Shown here piece by piece: positions 8,577 through 17,773 of a stretch of DNA of 55,169 bases. A program made the position numbers and the translations under genes. Source of the DNA: Lachnospiraceae bacterium (GTDB lineage Bacteria; Bacillota; Clostridia; Lachnospirales; Lachnospiraceae); contig FZRB01000019.1 in assembly GCA_900199595.1 (NCBI GenBank), positions 27,456 to 82,624 of the forward strand, given 5' to 3'. Under the pieces are notes generated by a model. That model ran no database searches. It worked only from the letters and a program-made list of their open reading frames with translations, and was not told the DNA's origin. Position 1 is the first letter of the stretch. Every line of letters starts with the position of its first letter.

Positions 8577-9110
8577 CTATTTAGTCGGATCTTTGTGGGT
8601 AAATGCCCCATTATGATTCCTTAGAAAATAAAGCAGCGAAATAAAAGATGTTTTGTATAAAACAAATTCCTTCGTTTTAAGCATATCCAGGATTTCTTCC
8701 TCGGTTGCCCACCTGACCTGCTCAACCTCTGTTGTCTGAAGCTGCAGCTTATCTATATCCACATCAAGATTAACTGTATATATATCATTGAAGCCGCCAT
8801 CAAAATAAATAGTCATGGCAGGTCTTATTCCCTCAAGAGAATAATCTATTCCTACTTCCTCCAGCAGTTCCCTTGATGCAGCCTGCTGACTCGTATCTCC
8901 CGCCATTGCACTTCCTCCGGCTGTTATATCCCACATACCGGCCCAGCCTTTCTTGAAGGGCTGCCTCTTCTGTATAAGCATTCTTCCATCACTTCCGAAT
9001 ACACATACATGAACTACAAGACGATAATAACCTTCCGGTACCTTATTTCCCCTCTCCAGTACCTTTCCGGTTTTGTTTCTGTTTACATCATATAAATCAA
9101 AACACTCCAT
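8577..9110 (-). CDS. Nudix hydrolase (IPP isomerase/YfcD-like subgroup)
   Basis: 177 aa, cytosolic. The Nudix box reads GGSAMAGDTSQQAASRELLE followed by EVGI; the first Glu of the GX5EX7REUXEEXGU pattern is Asp, the catalytic REXXEE part is intact. WDITAGGSA placed before the box and the N-terminal FDLYDVNRNKTG resemble YfcD and isopentenyl-diphosphate isomerase-like Nudix proteins. Substrate unknown. GAGGGGG precedes ATG 9110 with good spacing; the upstream in-frame ATG at 9125 has a poor site and overlaps that SD. The downstream neighbour is the deaminase gene. Confidence 0.82.
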   Translation of the reverse strand: MECFDLYDVNRNKTGKVLERGNKVPEGYYRLVVHVCVFGSDGRMLIQKRQPFKKGWAGMWDITAGGSAMAGDTSQQAASRELLEEVGIDYSLEGIRPAMTIYFDGGFNDIYTVNLDVDIDKLQLQTTEVEQVRWATEEEILDMLKTKEFVLYKTSFISLLYFLRNHNGAFTHKDPTK

Positions 9111-9248
9111 ATTCAGCCCCCTCATACTTCATCAGAATTATTATCTTGTTACACTTATGTCTCATTATAACTCAAATTCACGATATATAAAAACATAAAA
9201 AGCAGGATGACAAAAAATAGTCAAAAGTCAGAAAATTTATTCTTTCTT

Positions 9249-9300
9249 TTGACTCAGATTGTTTATACAATAATCATGATAGTGTATAGGTCATGCCTAT
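9249..9300 (+). promoter_or_regulatory. Promoter/operator region of the AKR operon
   Basis: A -35-like TTGACT (9249-9254) is followed by two inverted repeats: ATTGT-TTAT-ACAAT (9258-9271) and ATAGG-TCATG-CCTAT (9286-9300). No strong -10 is seen at normal spacing. Two palindromes about 28 bp apart suggest regulator binding sites. Confidence 0.45.
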
Positions 9301-9340
9301 GTCACTTTGTTAACCATCTACAAGATATGGAGGTATTGAA

Positions 9341-10459
9341 ATGAGTATTGATTTAAGTAAAATGCCGAAACTGGGGTTTGGTCTTATGCGCCTTCCTGAG
9401 AAGGATGGAGAGATCGACATAGAACATGTAAAAAAAATGGTAGATAAATATATGCAGATGGATATGAATTATTTTGATACTGCATATGTATATCACGGTG
9501 GAAAGTCAGAGGTGGCTGCCCGCGAAGCTCTGGTAAAGAGATATCCGAGAGACAGCTTTATGATAGCTACAAAACTTCCTGCCTGGGAAATAAAACAGGC
9601 AAGTGATGTGGACAGAATATTTAATGAACAGTGTGAACGTGCAGGTGTTGATTATTTTGATCTCTACCTTCTGCATTCTGTTGAGGATGGATCAAATTAT
9701 GATACCTATGAAAAATATGACTGCTTTAACTGGGGAATGAAAATGAAGGAAGAAGGCCGTATCCGCCATCTGGGCTTCTCTTATCATGGTAGTCCGGAGC
9801 TTCTGGTGCAGATACTTGATAAGCATCCTGAAATTGAATTTGTTCAGATACAGCTGAATTATCTGGACAGGTCAAATCCGGTTGTAAGATCTGAAGAGTT
9901 ATATAACATTTTACATGAGAGAAACATTCCGATTATTGTTATGGAACCTATAAGAGGAGGAATGCTGGCAAATCTTGCTCCTGAACTTGAAGAAAAGATG
10001 AAAACGGCACGTCCTGATAAATCCATCGCATCCTGGGCGCTCAGATTTGTAGGTACTCTTCCGGGCGTAATGACTATTCTCTCAGGTATGTCTAATGAAG
10101 AACAGATGGATGATAACATCAGTACCTTTACTGATTTTGAACCACTTTCTTCTGAAGAAATGAAAATAGTAGATGAAGTTACTGATGAGATACTCCGGAT
10201 TCCTCAGATCGGATGTACAGCTTGTAAGTACTGTACACCGGGATGTCCGATGAAGATCAGTATTCCGGATGTATTCAGAACTATTAATACACTTCGAAGA
10301 TATCCCGATGACTGGAGATCCAAAAACTTCTATTCAGGAGTTGTATCCAGAGGCGGAAGGGCATCGGACTGCATAGGCTGCGGACAGTGTGAGGGAGTAT
10401 GTCCGCAGCACCTTCCGATCATTGAACTGATGAAAGAAGCGGCTGATATACTCGATTGA
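9341..10459 (+). CDS. Aldo/keto reductase with C-terminal 2x[4Fe-4S] ferredoxin domain
   Basis: 372 aa. Residues 1-~280 form the AKR TIM barrel: GFGLMRLP at the start, catalytic Tyr in NYFDTAYVYHGG, FDLYLLHSV and LGFSYHG. Residues ~290-370 carry two clusters of cysteines, CTACKYCTPGCP and CIGCGQCEGVCP, typical of the Fe-S AKR family common in Clostridia and Bacteroides. Such enzymes couple carbonyl/alcohol redox to ferredoxin or electron bifurcation; the substrate is not known. TATGGAGG precedes the ATG. First gene of a tight operon with a sugar-phosphate isomerase-like gene (22 nt gap) and an FMN-type hydroxy-acid dehydrogenase. Confidence 0.9.
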   Translation: MSIDLSKMPKLGFGLMRLPEKDGEIDIEHVKKMVDKYMQMDMNYFDTAYVYHGGKSEVAAREALVKRYPRDSFMIATKLPAWEIKQASDVDRIFNEQCERAGVDYFDLYLLHSVEDGSNYDTYEKYDCFNWGMKMKEEGRIRHLGFSYHGSPELLVQILDKHPEIEFVQIQLNYLDRSNPVVRSEELYNILHERNIPIIVMEPIRGGMLANLAPELEEKMKTARPDKSIASWALRFVGTLPGVMTILSGMSNEEQMDDNISTFTDFEPLSSEEMKIVDEVTDEILRIPQIGCTACKYCTPGCPMKISIPDVFRTINTLRRYPDDWRSKNFYSGVVSRGGRASDCIGCGQCEGVCPQHLPIIELMKEAADILD

Positions 10460-10481
10460 AAATAACAAGGAGAATAACTTT

Positions 10482-11294
10482 ATGAGATTAGGAACTTCAT
10501 CACCTCTTACGCATACTTCTGCTAAACAATGGGCCGAGCAGCAGGTAAGCCTCGGATGTAAAACGGTTGTCTTCCCTGTTCAAAGCAATGAACCCATAGG
10601 AAAGATCAACAGCTACAAAAATGCAGCTGAAGAATATGGACTTTCAATAGCAGAAGTCGGAATATGGAGAAATGCGCTTTCTCCGGACCTGAACCAGAGA
10701 AAAACCGATATGGATTATTGTATCGAGCAGCTTCGTCTGGCAGATTATCTGGGAGCCCGCTGTGCCGTAAATGTAGCAGGTGCATTTGGCCCCAGATGGG
10801 ACGGGCATTATAAAGCAAATTTCTCAAAAGAGGCAAGATGCGAAACTATCAAAATGGTTCGCGAGATTATAGACAGGGCAAATGTAAAAAACACATTCTT
10901 TACACTTGAACCGATGCCATGGATGATCCCCACAGGACCTAAAGATTATCTAAAATTGATTGAGGAAGTCGACCGTGACAGATTTGCCGTTCATATGGAT
11001 ATTATCAATATGACAAACTCCATGGAGAGATATTTTCAGGCAGAAGAATTCATAGATGAATGCGCCGAGCTGTTAGGTGACCGTATAAGAAGCTGTCATA
11101 TCAAGGATGTTCATTTAAAAGAAGAATATACCTTCCAGCTGCAGGAATGTGCTCCGGGATGTGGCGAATATCCTCTGGGCTACTATATGTCTAAAATGAA
11201 TGAAATAGATAGTGAGATGCCAATTATTCTTGAACACCTGAACACTGATGACGAGTATAAAAAGTATCTGAAATATATTCAGGATCTGACATGA
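10482..11294 (+). CDS. Sugar phosphate isomerase/epimerase (xylose isomerase-like TIM barrel)
   Basis: 270 aa, cytosolic AP-endonuclease-2/xylose isomerase-like fold. Probable metal ligands are the Glu in FTLEPMPWM, the Asp/His in AVHMDIINM, the His in RSCHIKDVH and the Glu in PIILEHLN. The family isomerises or epimerises keto-sugars or sugar acids. AAGGAG lies 11 nt before the ATG. It is the middle gene between the Fe-S AKR and the FMN enzyme, so the three probably process one hydroxy/keto sugar-type compound. Exact substrate cannot be read. Confidence 0.83.
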   Translation: MRLGTSSPLTHTSAKQWAEQQVSLGCKTVVFPVQSNEPIGKINSYKNAAEEYGLSIAEVGIWRNALSPDLNQRKTDMDYCIEQLRLADYLGARCAVNVAGAFGPRWDGHYKANFSKEARCETIKMVREIIDRANVKNTFFTLEPMPWMIPTGPKDYLKLIEEVDRDRFAVHMDIINMTNSMERYFQAEEFIDECAELLGDRIRSCHIKDVHLKEEYTFQLQECAPGCGEYPLGYYMSKMNEIDSEMPIILEHLNTDDEYKKYLKYIQDLT

Positions 11295-11316
11295 TTCAAA
11301 GCAAGGAGTGATTTAA

Positions 11317-12216
11317 ATGGATTATAAAAGAATATCGGATGCCAACGAAATAACCGCGCGCTATATGGACAGCATACTTATCAAGGAAAGACTTATAGAT
11401 TCTGTAGTAGCGGATACTAAATTATCATTTCTGAATGAAACCTTTGATATGCCTGTTATGATGCCTGCATTTTCTCATCTGGGATGCTTCAATGGACGTG
11501 AAAAGACAGGACTTGAAGAATACTCCATGGCAGCAAAGGATCTTAATATACTTAATTTCGTAGGCATGATGGAGAATAGTGACTTCGACCGTATCATTGC
11601 CACCGGTTCAAAGACAGTCCGAATCGTAAAACCTTATGCTGATAACGCCAAGGTCAGAGATCAGATGCAATACGCAGAGGAGAAGGGTGCCTTCGGAATC
11701 GGTATGGATATAGACCATATTTTCGGTCCTGAAGGTGAGGACCTGGTAGTAGGCGAAAAGATGGCCGTTCAAACCACTGAAATGTTAAAGTCCTATGTTG
11801 AATCAACCAGACTTCCATTTTTTGTAAAAGGTGTACTAAGTGCTGAGGACGCAGTCAAATGTGCTGATATCGGGGCAAAAGCCATAATAGTAAGTCACCA
11901 TCACGGAAGACTTCCTTATGCTGTACCTCCGATGATGATTCTTCCTGAAATTAAGGAAGCTCTGTCCGGACGTGATGTTAAAATAATAGTAGACTGCGGT
12001 ATCTCAAGCGGAGCCGACGTTTTCAAAGCTCTTGCCCTCGGAGCAGACGCTGCGGCCGTTGGAAGATCCATGCTTCCTTCACTGGAAAAAGAAGGAACTG
12101 CGGGAGTCCTTGATTTCATTAAGGACGTTCAGAAGGAGCTTAGATTTATCATGAGCTGTACAGGATATGCAAAAACCTCCGATATAGATGATATTTGCAT
12201 TAAAAAGCTTTTATGA
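11317..12216 (+). CDS. FMN-dependent alpha-hydroxy-acid dehydrogenase family protein
   Basis: 299 aa, shorter than lactate oxidase (~360) but similar in size to clostridial LldD-like proteins. TIM barrel: FFVKGVLSAEDAVK with the phosphate-side Lys, AIIVSHHHGR in place of the usual VSNHGGRQ (catalytic His-Arg), and IIVDCGISSGADVFKALALG, the FMN phosphate-binding loop. It would oxidise an alpha-hydroxy acid to the keto acid. The SHHHGR variant is unusual and may mark a different substrate. AAGGAG precedes the ATG. Last gene of the operon begun by the Fe-S AKR; the 120 bases after it hold only A/T-rich sequence leading to the next gene. Confidence 0.8.
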   Translation: MDYKRISDANEITARYMDSILIKERLIDSVVADTKLSFLNETFDMPVMMPAFSHLGCFNGREKTGLEEYSMAAKDLNILNFVGMMENSDFDRIIATGSKTVRIVKPYADNAKVRDQMQYAEEKGAFGIGMDIDHIFGPEGEDLVVGEKMAVQTTEMLKSYVESTRLPFFVKGVLSAEDAVKCADIGAKAIIVSHHHGRLPYAVPPMMILPEIKEALSGRDVKIIVDCGISSGADVFKALALGADAAAVGRSMLPSLEKEGTAGVLDFIKDVQKELRFIMSCTGYAKTSDIDDICIKKLL

Positions 12217-12336
12217 AAGTTCTTGCATGATAAGTTAATATATGTTAACATCTGTTAATGGATACAAAAATATTTTAACAAGTGTTATAAATAATTATTT
12301 GTAATTATATATTCTTATTATTCGGGAGGTATAAAA

Positions 12337-12726
12337 TTGGCAATGGAAATTCACCAGTCTGCAGAGGATTATCTGGAGGCCATACTAATGATCAAAGAAA
12401 AGAAGGGATATGTTCGTTCTATAGACGTAGCAAACCAGCTTTCAGTTTCAAAGCCCAGTGTCAGCTATGCCACCAAAAGACTTCGCGAGAACGGATATAT
12501 AACATTTAATGAGGATGGTATGATTTCTCTTACAGAGACGGGAATGACAATTGCCTCAAAGATATACAAAAGACATAAGGTTCTTACCGATATATTCAAA
12601 GCTCTCGGTGTTGATGATAAAATAGCTGCCGAAGACGCATGTAAGATAGAACACGATCTTGAACCGGAGACCTTCGATGCCATCTGCAAATATGCAGAGG
12701 AACATGGTCTCACAACAAATCTGTAA
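12337..12726 (+). CDS. DtxR/MntR-family metal-dependent transcription regulator
   Basis: 129 aa. Winged helix (residues ~8-65, with VANQLSVSKPSVSYATKRL as recognition region) followed by the dimerisation/metal domain. IEHDLEPETFDAICKY holds the conserved His and Glu ligands of MntR-type sites. The C-terminal SH3 domain of DtxR is absent, as in MntR. It likely senses Mn2+ or Fe2+ and represses metal uptake, but no transporter is adjacent. Start is TTG 12337: GGGAGG lies 7 nt upstream, whereas the ATG at 12343 would be 13 nt away. It converges with the ABC exporter genes and shares palindromic copy 2 with them. Confidence 0.87.
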   Translation: MAMEIHQSAEDYLEAILMIKEKKGYVRSIDVANQLSVSKPSVSYATKRLRENGYITFNEDGMISLTETGMTIASKIYKRHKVLTDIFKALGVDDKIAAEDACKIEHDLEPETFDAICKYAEEHGLTTNL

Positions 12727-12730
12727 ATAC

Positions 12731-12776
12731 AAAAAGATGACAGAAGCGAACCAGGTTCACTTCTGTCATCTTTTTT
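12731..12776. repeat. Palindromic repeat family A, copy 2 (bidirectional terminator)
   Basis: AAAAAGATGACAGAAG...CTTCTGTCATCTTTTTT around GAACCAGGTTC. The stem is almost fully paired. It begins 5 nt after the DtxR-type gene stop and lies 16 nt before the end of the convergent ABC gene, so it can serve both strands. Confidence 0.92.
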
Positions 12777-12791
12777 ATGTAAACCGATATT

Positions 12792-14711
12792 CTATGCACT
12801 GAGTCCGGTGTAGAGCTGATAATACTTACCTTTCTGCTCCAGCAGTTCGTCGTGGGTTCCGCGTTCGATAACACGGCCATGTTCAAGTACAAGTATACAG
12901 TCGCTGTTTTTTACTGTGGAAAGCCTGTGGGCTATGACAAATGTAGTCCTTCCGCTCATCAGCTTATCCATTCCCTCCTGAACCTCACGTTCCGTTCTTG
13001 TATCTATGGATGAGGTTGCTTCATCAAGTATAAGTGCCGGTGGATCGGCAACGGCTGCTCTCGCTATGGCAAGCAGCTGACGCTGGCCCTGACTTAAGTT
13101 TCCGCCATCACCTGTAAGCATGGTATTGTAGCCTTCCGGAAGCTGTCTTATGAAATGATCCGCATTTGCAAGCTTTGCAGCTGCTATACATTCCTCATCT
13201 GTCGCATCAAGTCTTCCATAACGGATATTCTCCATAACTGTATTTGTAAAAAGATGCGTATCCTGAAGAACAAGACCAAGAGATCTTCTCAGATCTCCTT
13301 TTTTTATCTTATTGATATTGATGTTATCAAATCTTATCTTTCCGTCCTGTATATCATAGAACCTGTTTATCAGATTGGTAATGGTTGTTTTACCTGCTCC
13401 GGTTGAACCAACAAAAGCTATCTTCTGTCCGGGCTTAGCATCCAGTGAGATATTATGCAGTACCATCTTGTCCGGGACATATCCGAAGTCGACATCATCC
13501 ATGAAAATAGCTCCCTCAAGGCGCTTATAATCTATTGATCCATCTGCCTGATGCTGATGCTTCCAAGCCCAGATACCGGTTCTTTCCTTAGTCTCGATCA
13601 GATTTCCGTTTTCGTCCTCTTTTACATTTACCAGAGATACATAACCATCATCCGTTTCAGATGGCTCGTCAAGAAGCCTGAATACCCTGTCCGCTCCGGC
13701 AAGTGCCATGATAATAGAATTAAACTGCATGGACACCTGATTTATAGGCATATTAAAGCTCTTGTTAAATGTAAGGAATGATACCAGTCCTCCGACAGTA
13801 AGAGGTGCAAGACCTGCAAATCCCGCTCCCTTGATTCCAAATTCCGAAAGCACCAAAAGAGCTCCGATAACCGTACATACAACATAGCTGAGATTACCCA
13901 GCTGAGCCATAGCAGGCATAAGTATATTTGCGTATTTATTTGCATTATAAGCACTGTCATACAGCTGATCATTCAGCTCGTTGAATTTTCGTATGCTTTC
14001 TTCTTCATGACAGAAAACCTTGATAACCTTCTGACCGGTTATCATTTCCTCAATATATCCGTTTTCTATACCAAGATCTCGCTGCTGTGCCATAAAATAG
14101 CTTCCACTCTGCTTTGATATCTTCATAGTGACACTCAGCATGAAACCGACCATAATAAATGAAACTATGGTAAGAGGTATATTTCGGATGACCATACAAA
14201 CAACTACACCTATCAGCGTAAGTGCACTGGAATAAAGCTGAGGTATACTCTGACTGATAACCTGCCTTAAGGTATCCACATCGTTTGTATAGATAGACAT
14301 GATATCGCCATGGGTATGTGTATCAAAATAGCTTATAGGAAGTGTCTGCATATGATCAAACAGGCTGTCACGGATACGCCGGAGAGTTCCCTGGGATACA
14401 TTTACCATGATTCTGTTATACGCATATGTGGAGATTACTCCTATACCGTAAAATGTAGCCGTCTTAAGAATAGCTTTGAGAAGCGGCCCGAAATCGCCGC
14501 TGTGATCTCTGATCATAGGATTGATATATTCGTCGATCAGAGTCTTCATGAACATAGTTCCCTGAAGATTTGCCAGCACACTAACTAATATGAATATGAA
14601 TACAAGAACAAGCTGTATACCATAATATTTAAAAAGATAAGACATCAGGCGTTTAAATATCTTGCCCGGGTCCTTTACCGTAGGCTTCATGCCACGTGGT
14701 GTTCTTGCCAT
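12792..14711 (-). CDS. ABC exporter half-transporter, catalytically competent NBD
   Basis: 639 aa type IV (ABCB-like) exporter half: six-helix TMD over residues ~20-330, then an NBD. Walker A is GSTGAGKTT, signature LSQGQRQ, Walker B LILDEATSSID with the catalytic Glu. A long extra linker (NVKEDENGNLIETKERTG region) separates TMD and NBD, seen in many Lachnospiraceae homologues. It pairs with the next upstream gene (14736-16496), whose Walker B Glu is replaced, so the two probably form a heterodimer in the membrane exporting drugs, lipids or peptides. Their intergenic gap is 24 nt, one operon. Terminated by palindromic copy 2. Confidence 0.9.
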   Translation of the reverse strand: MARTPRGMKPTVKDPGKIFKRLMSYLFKYYGIQLVLVFIFILVSVLANLQGTMFMKTLIDEYINPMIRDHSGDFGPLLKAILKTATFYGIGVISTYAYNRIMVNVSQGTLRRIRDSLFDHMQTLPISYFDTHTHGDIMSIYTNDVDTLRQVISQSIPQLYSSALTLIGVVVCMVIRNIPLTIVSFIMVGFMLSVTMKISKQSGSYFMAQQRDLGIENGYIEEMITGQKVIKVFCHEEESIRKFNELNDQLYDSAYNANKYANILMPAMAQLGNLSYVVCTVIGALLVLSEFGIKGAGFAGLAPLTVGGLVSFLTFNKSFNMPINQVSMQFNSIIMALAGADRVFRLLDEPSETDDGYVSLVNVKEDENGNLIETKERTGIWAWKHQHQADGSIDYKRLEGAIFMDDVDFGYVPDKMVLHNISLDAKPGQKIAFVGSTGAGKTTITNLINRFYDIQDGKIRFDNININKIKKGDLRRSLGLVLQDTHLFTNTVMENIRYGRLDATDEECIAAAKLANADHFIRQLPEGYNTMLTGDGGNLSQGQRQLLAIARAAVADPPALILDEATSSIDTRTEREVQEGMDKLMSGRTTFVIAHRLSTVKNSDCILVLEHGRVIERGTHDELLEQKGKYYQLYTGLSA

Positions 14712-14735
14712 AGTTGTTCCTTTCCAGAATCCTTT

Positions 14736-16496
14736 TTAATCATCAAAGTCCTTAGATCCACCCTGCTGGGATTCAAATACATCGCGGTAGATATCATTTG
14801 TTTTAAGAAGCTCTTCATGACTTCCAAAACCATTTATCCTGCCGCCATCCATTACAATTATCTTATCAGCATCCATAACACTGGATATTCTTTGAGCAAT
14901 TATTATCTTTGTAGTATCCGGAATATACTCCCGGAAGGATTTTCTTATCCTTGCATCTGTAGCTGTATCAACGGCACTGGTGGAGTCATCCAGAATAAGT
15001 ATCTTTGGTTCCTTAAGAAGTGCTCTGGCTATACAGATTCGCTGTTTCTGACCACCGGAAACATTTGATCCGCCCTGCTCCAGCTTTGTGTTATATTTCT
15101 CAGGAAAGCCCTCTATAAAATCATCTGCACACGCAAGACGACAAGCCTCCCTGCACTCCTCTTCTGTAGCATCCTCCTTGCCCCATCTCAGATTATCAAG
15201 AATAGATCCGGAGAAGAGTACATTTTTCTGAAGGACAACTGCAACATTATTACGAAGAGTTTCAAGATCGTAGCTTCTGACATCCTTTCCACCAACTTTT
15301 ACGGCACCACTCTGGACGTCGTAGAGACGGCTTATAAGGTTGATAAGACTCGTCTTTGAGCTGCCTGTAGCTCCGACGATTCCTATAGTTTCACCTGAAT
15401 CAATATGAAGATTTATATCCTCCAGAACAGGTTTTTCAGAAGTATCATTGTATCTGAATATTACATCCTCAAAATCTATGCTTCCGTCCGGAATGTCCTT
15501 ATCAGGATCTTCGGGATTCACAAGATTACTCTTCTCCTCAAGGACCTCAGCTATACGCTTTCCACTTGCGGTAGACATAGTGATCATGATAACAACCATT
15601 GAAAGCATCATAAGACTCATAAGAATCTGCATGCAGTATGCAAGCAGTGTAGAAAGATCACCTGTAGTAAGCGCACCCGGCTGACCGAATTCTTTTACTA
15701 TAAGCTTTGCGCTTGTCCAGCTGACCATAAGTATGCAGAAATAAATGGTAGACTGCATTATTGGCATAACAAATGCCATCAGGCTCTCTGCCTTTACAAA
15801 CAGCTTATAAATCATTCCGCTGGCTCTTCCGAAACGTTCTATTTCATAATCCTCACGGACAAAGCCTTTGACAACTCGAATAGAGGTTACATTTTCCTGA
15901 ACGCTCTCATTCATTTCGTCGTACTTCGGGAATGCCGCTGAAAAGTACTTAGTCACTCTGCCCATCAGAACCACTGCGACCAGTGATAAAAATATAACTG
16001 CATAGAGATATATCATAGCCACTTTCGGGCTGATCCAGAAGGCTGCAACCATAGCAAATATAAGATTCATCGGTGCTCTTGCGAACATTCTGAGAATCAT
16101 CTGATAAGCATTCTGTATATTTGTAACATCAGTAGTCATTCTTGTGACAAGACTTGCTGACGAGAATTTATCGATATTGGAAAATGAGAAGCTCTGAATA
16201 TTCTTATACATATCGCGGCGGATATTTCTTGCAAGTCCGGCGGATGCCTTTGCACCGTACTTACCGCCCATGATACCTACAAACAGTGAACCCAGCGCAA
16301 GAAGAACCATGATGAAGCCATATAGCATAATATGCTTCATATCTATAGTTTCTCCTGCGGATATGTCAATGATCTTACCCATTACTATAGGTATGATGGT
16401 CTCAAATATAACCTCGAGAATCATAAAAATAGGCGTGGCAACAGATGCTAAAACAAATTCCTGTACCTCTGAAATTATAACTTTTATTACTTTCAA
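14736..16496 (-). CDS. ABC exporter half-transporter, degenerate-site NBD
   Basis: 586 aa, type IV exporter half with a six-helix TMD then NBD. Walker A GATGSSKTS lacks the usual Gly before Lys (GSSKT rather than GSGKT) and Walker B reads LILDDSTSAVD, with Asp where the catalytic Glu should be. The signature VSGGQKQR is intact. This is the pattern of the degenerate subunit in heterodimeric exporters such as TM287/288, BmrCD and LmrCD, where one of two ATP sites hydrolyses slowly. First gene of the two-gene operon; transcription starts in the 188-nt divergent region shared with the oxidoreductase at 16685. Confidence 0.9.
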   Translation of the reverse strand: MKVIKVIISEVQEFVLASVATPIFMILEVIFETIIPIVMGKIIDISAGETIDMKHIMLYGFIMVLLALGSLFVGIMGGKYGAKASAGLARNIRRDMYKNIQSFSFSNIDKFSSASLVTRMTTDVTNIQNAYQMILRMFARAPMNLIFAMVAAFWISPKVAMIYLYAVIFLSLVAVVLMGRVTKYFSAAFPKYDEMNESVQENVTSIRVVKGFVREDYEIERFGRASGMIYKLFVKAESLMAFVMPIMQSTIYFCILMVSWTSAKLIVKEFGQPGALTTGDLSTLLAYCMQILMSLMMLSMVVIMITMSTASGKRIAEVLEEKSNLVNPEDPDKDIPDGSIDFEDVIFRYNDTSEKPVLEDINLHIDSGETIGIVGATGSSKTSLINLISRLYDVQSGAVKVGGKDVRSYDLETLRNNVAVVLQKNVLFSGSILDNLRWGKEDATEEECREACRLACADDFIEGFPEKYNTKLEQGGSNVSGGQKQRICIARALLKEPKILILDDSTSAVDTATDARIRKSFREYIPDTTKIIIAQRISSVMDADKIIVMDGGRINGFGSHEELLKTNDIYRDVFESQQGGSKDFDD

Positions 16497-16583
16497 TATA
16501 TAACCTCTTTTATTGATATTAGTTTTACAGTACGTAGTTTAGCACGCTTTTAATCTTTTTACAATCAAAAGGCAAAGGCACTT

Positions 16584-16612
16584 TTGACACTTGTAATAAA
16601 GTATTATATAAT
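16584..16612 (+). promoter_or_regulatory. Consensus sigma-A promoter for the Gfo/Idh gene
   Basis: TTGACA (16584-16589), a 17-nt spacer, and TATAAT (16607-16612): perfect -35 and -10 boxes about 70 nt before the ATG at 16685. It lies in the divergent region with the ABC exporter operon. Confidence 0.85.
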
Positions 16613-16684
16613 TAATGACGTTCTGAGCAAAAGGGCATTAGTCCTGAGTTAAAGAATCTTTATAATCGATAGAGGAGAATTAAT

Positions 16685-17710
16685 ATGATTGAATTTAAAG
16701 TAGGTATCCTCGGCGCAGGACATATTGCAGGAGTCATCGCCGATACGCTTAATAAACTTGACGGATTTACGCCCTATGCTATAGCATCTCGTGATATGGA
16801 CAAGGCTGTAGCCTTCGGAACTGAGCATAATATCAAAGTCTGCTATGGTTCTTATGATGAGCTGATTGCTGATCCTGAAGTAGAGCTTGTTTATATTGCT
16901 ACAGTTAATTCCACCCATGCAGAGCTTGCAAAAAAATGTATAGAAGCCGGAAAGCCTTCTCTTGTAGAGAAACCATTTTCCTACAATGCTGTAACTGCCG
17001 CTGAGGTTCTGAAGCTTGCAGAGGAAAAAAATGTTTTCTGCGGTGAAGCCATGTGGCTCAGATATACGCACATGATGAACCTGACTCTGGATCTTATAAG
17101 AAAAGGAATCATAGGAGATATAAGAACAGTAGTTGCTAGTCTCGGCTATAATCTTAGAGACAGTGAACGTATCAAGAGTATAGAAACAGCAGGCGGCGCA
17201 CTTCTTGATCTTGGTATATATCCTCTTACAATGGCATTTATGCTTATAGGCGCACCGCCTACATCAGTTGCTTCCAACTACGTGAAGCTCAATACCGGAG
17301 TAGACGCTTATTCTACTATTCAGATGAGCTTTCCGAATGGAAAATTTGCAACAGTTATCAGCTCTATGCTTGGCGTCCTTGATAACAAATGTACTGTATA
17401 CGGAACCGGCGGCCGAATAGAAATCGAAGGTGTTACCTGCCCACAGCGTGTAAGAGTATTTGCACCTGACGGAAAACAGGTTCAGGAATTAAATCCTACA
17501 GATAAATTCATAAACGGTTACGAATATGAATTCCTTGCAGCACGCGAAGCTATAATCGTCGGAAGACTTGAAACTCCTCAGAACACCAGAGGTCATATCA
17601 TGGCTCTGTATTCATTTACCGATACACTTCGTAAGACCTGGGAAATGATATATCCTCTTCCGGGAGAAGATACCGTGGCAGCTAAACGCCCTGATGTAAA
17701 GAAAGTATAA
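16685..17710 (+). CDS. Gfo/Idh/MocA-family oxidoreductase
   Basis: 341 aa, cytosolic NAD(P)-dependent sugar or cyclitol dehydrogenase. N-terminal Rossmann fold with GAGHIAGVIADTL at residues 8-20, then the family EKP motif in SLVEKPFSYNA, and the C-terminal alpha/beta substrate domain with AGGALLDLGIYPL. This family includes trans-1,2-dihydrobenzene-1,2-diol dehydrogenase-like and myo-inositol dehydrogenase-like enzymes; the substrate is not identifiable. GAGGAG precedes the ATG and a consensus promoter lies upstream, so it is a single-gene unit, closed by palindromic copy 3. Confidence 0.87.
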   Translation: MIEFKVGILGAGHIAGVIADTLNKLDGFTPYAIASRDMDKAVAFGTEHNIKVCYGSYDELIADPEVELVYIATVNSTHAELAKKCIEAGKPSLVEKPFSYNAVTAAEVLKLAEEKNVFCGEAMWLRYTHMMNLTLDLIRKGIIGDIRTVVASLGYNLRDSERIKSIETAGGALLDLGIYPLTMAFMLIGAPPTSVASNYVKLNTGVDAYSTIQMSFPNGKFATVISSMLGVLDNKCTVYGTGGRIEIEGVTCPQRVRVFAPDGKQVQELNPTDKFINGYEYEFLAAREAIIVGRLETPQNTRGHIMALYSFTDTLRKTWEMIYPLPGEDTVAAKRPDVKKV

Positions 17711-17721
17711 TAGGTTAACAT

Positions 17722-17768
17722 AAAAAAGATGACAACAGTGAACCTGGTTCACTGTTGTCATCTTTTTT
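17722..17768. repeat. Palindromic repeat family A, copy 3 (bidirectional terminator)
   Basis: The best-paired copy: from AAAAAAGATGACAACAGTG through AACCTGGTT to CACTGTTGTCATCTTTTTT, an almost perfect 23-bp inverted repeat. It lies between the convergent Gfo/Idh gene (stop 17710) and aroD (stop 17774). Confidence 0.95.
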
Positions 17769-17773
17769 ATATT

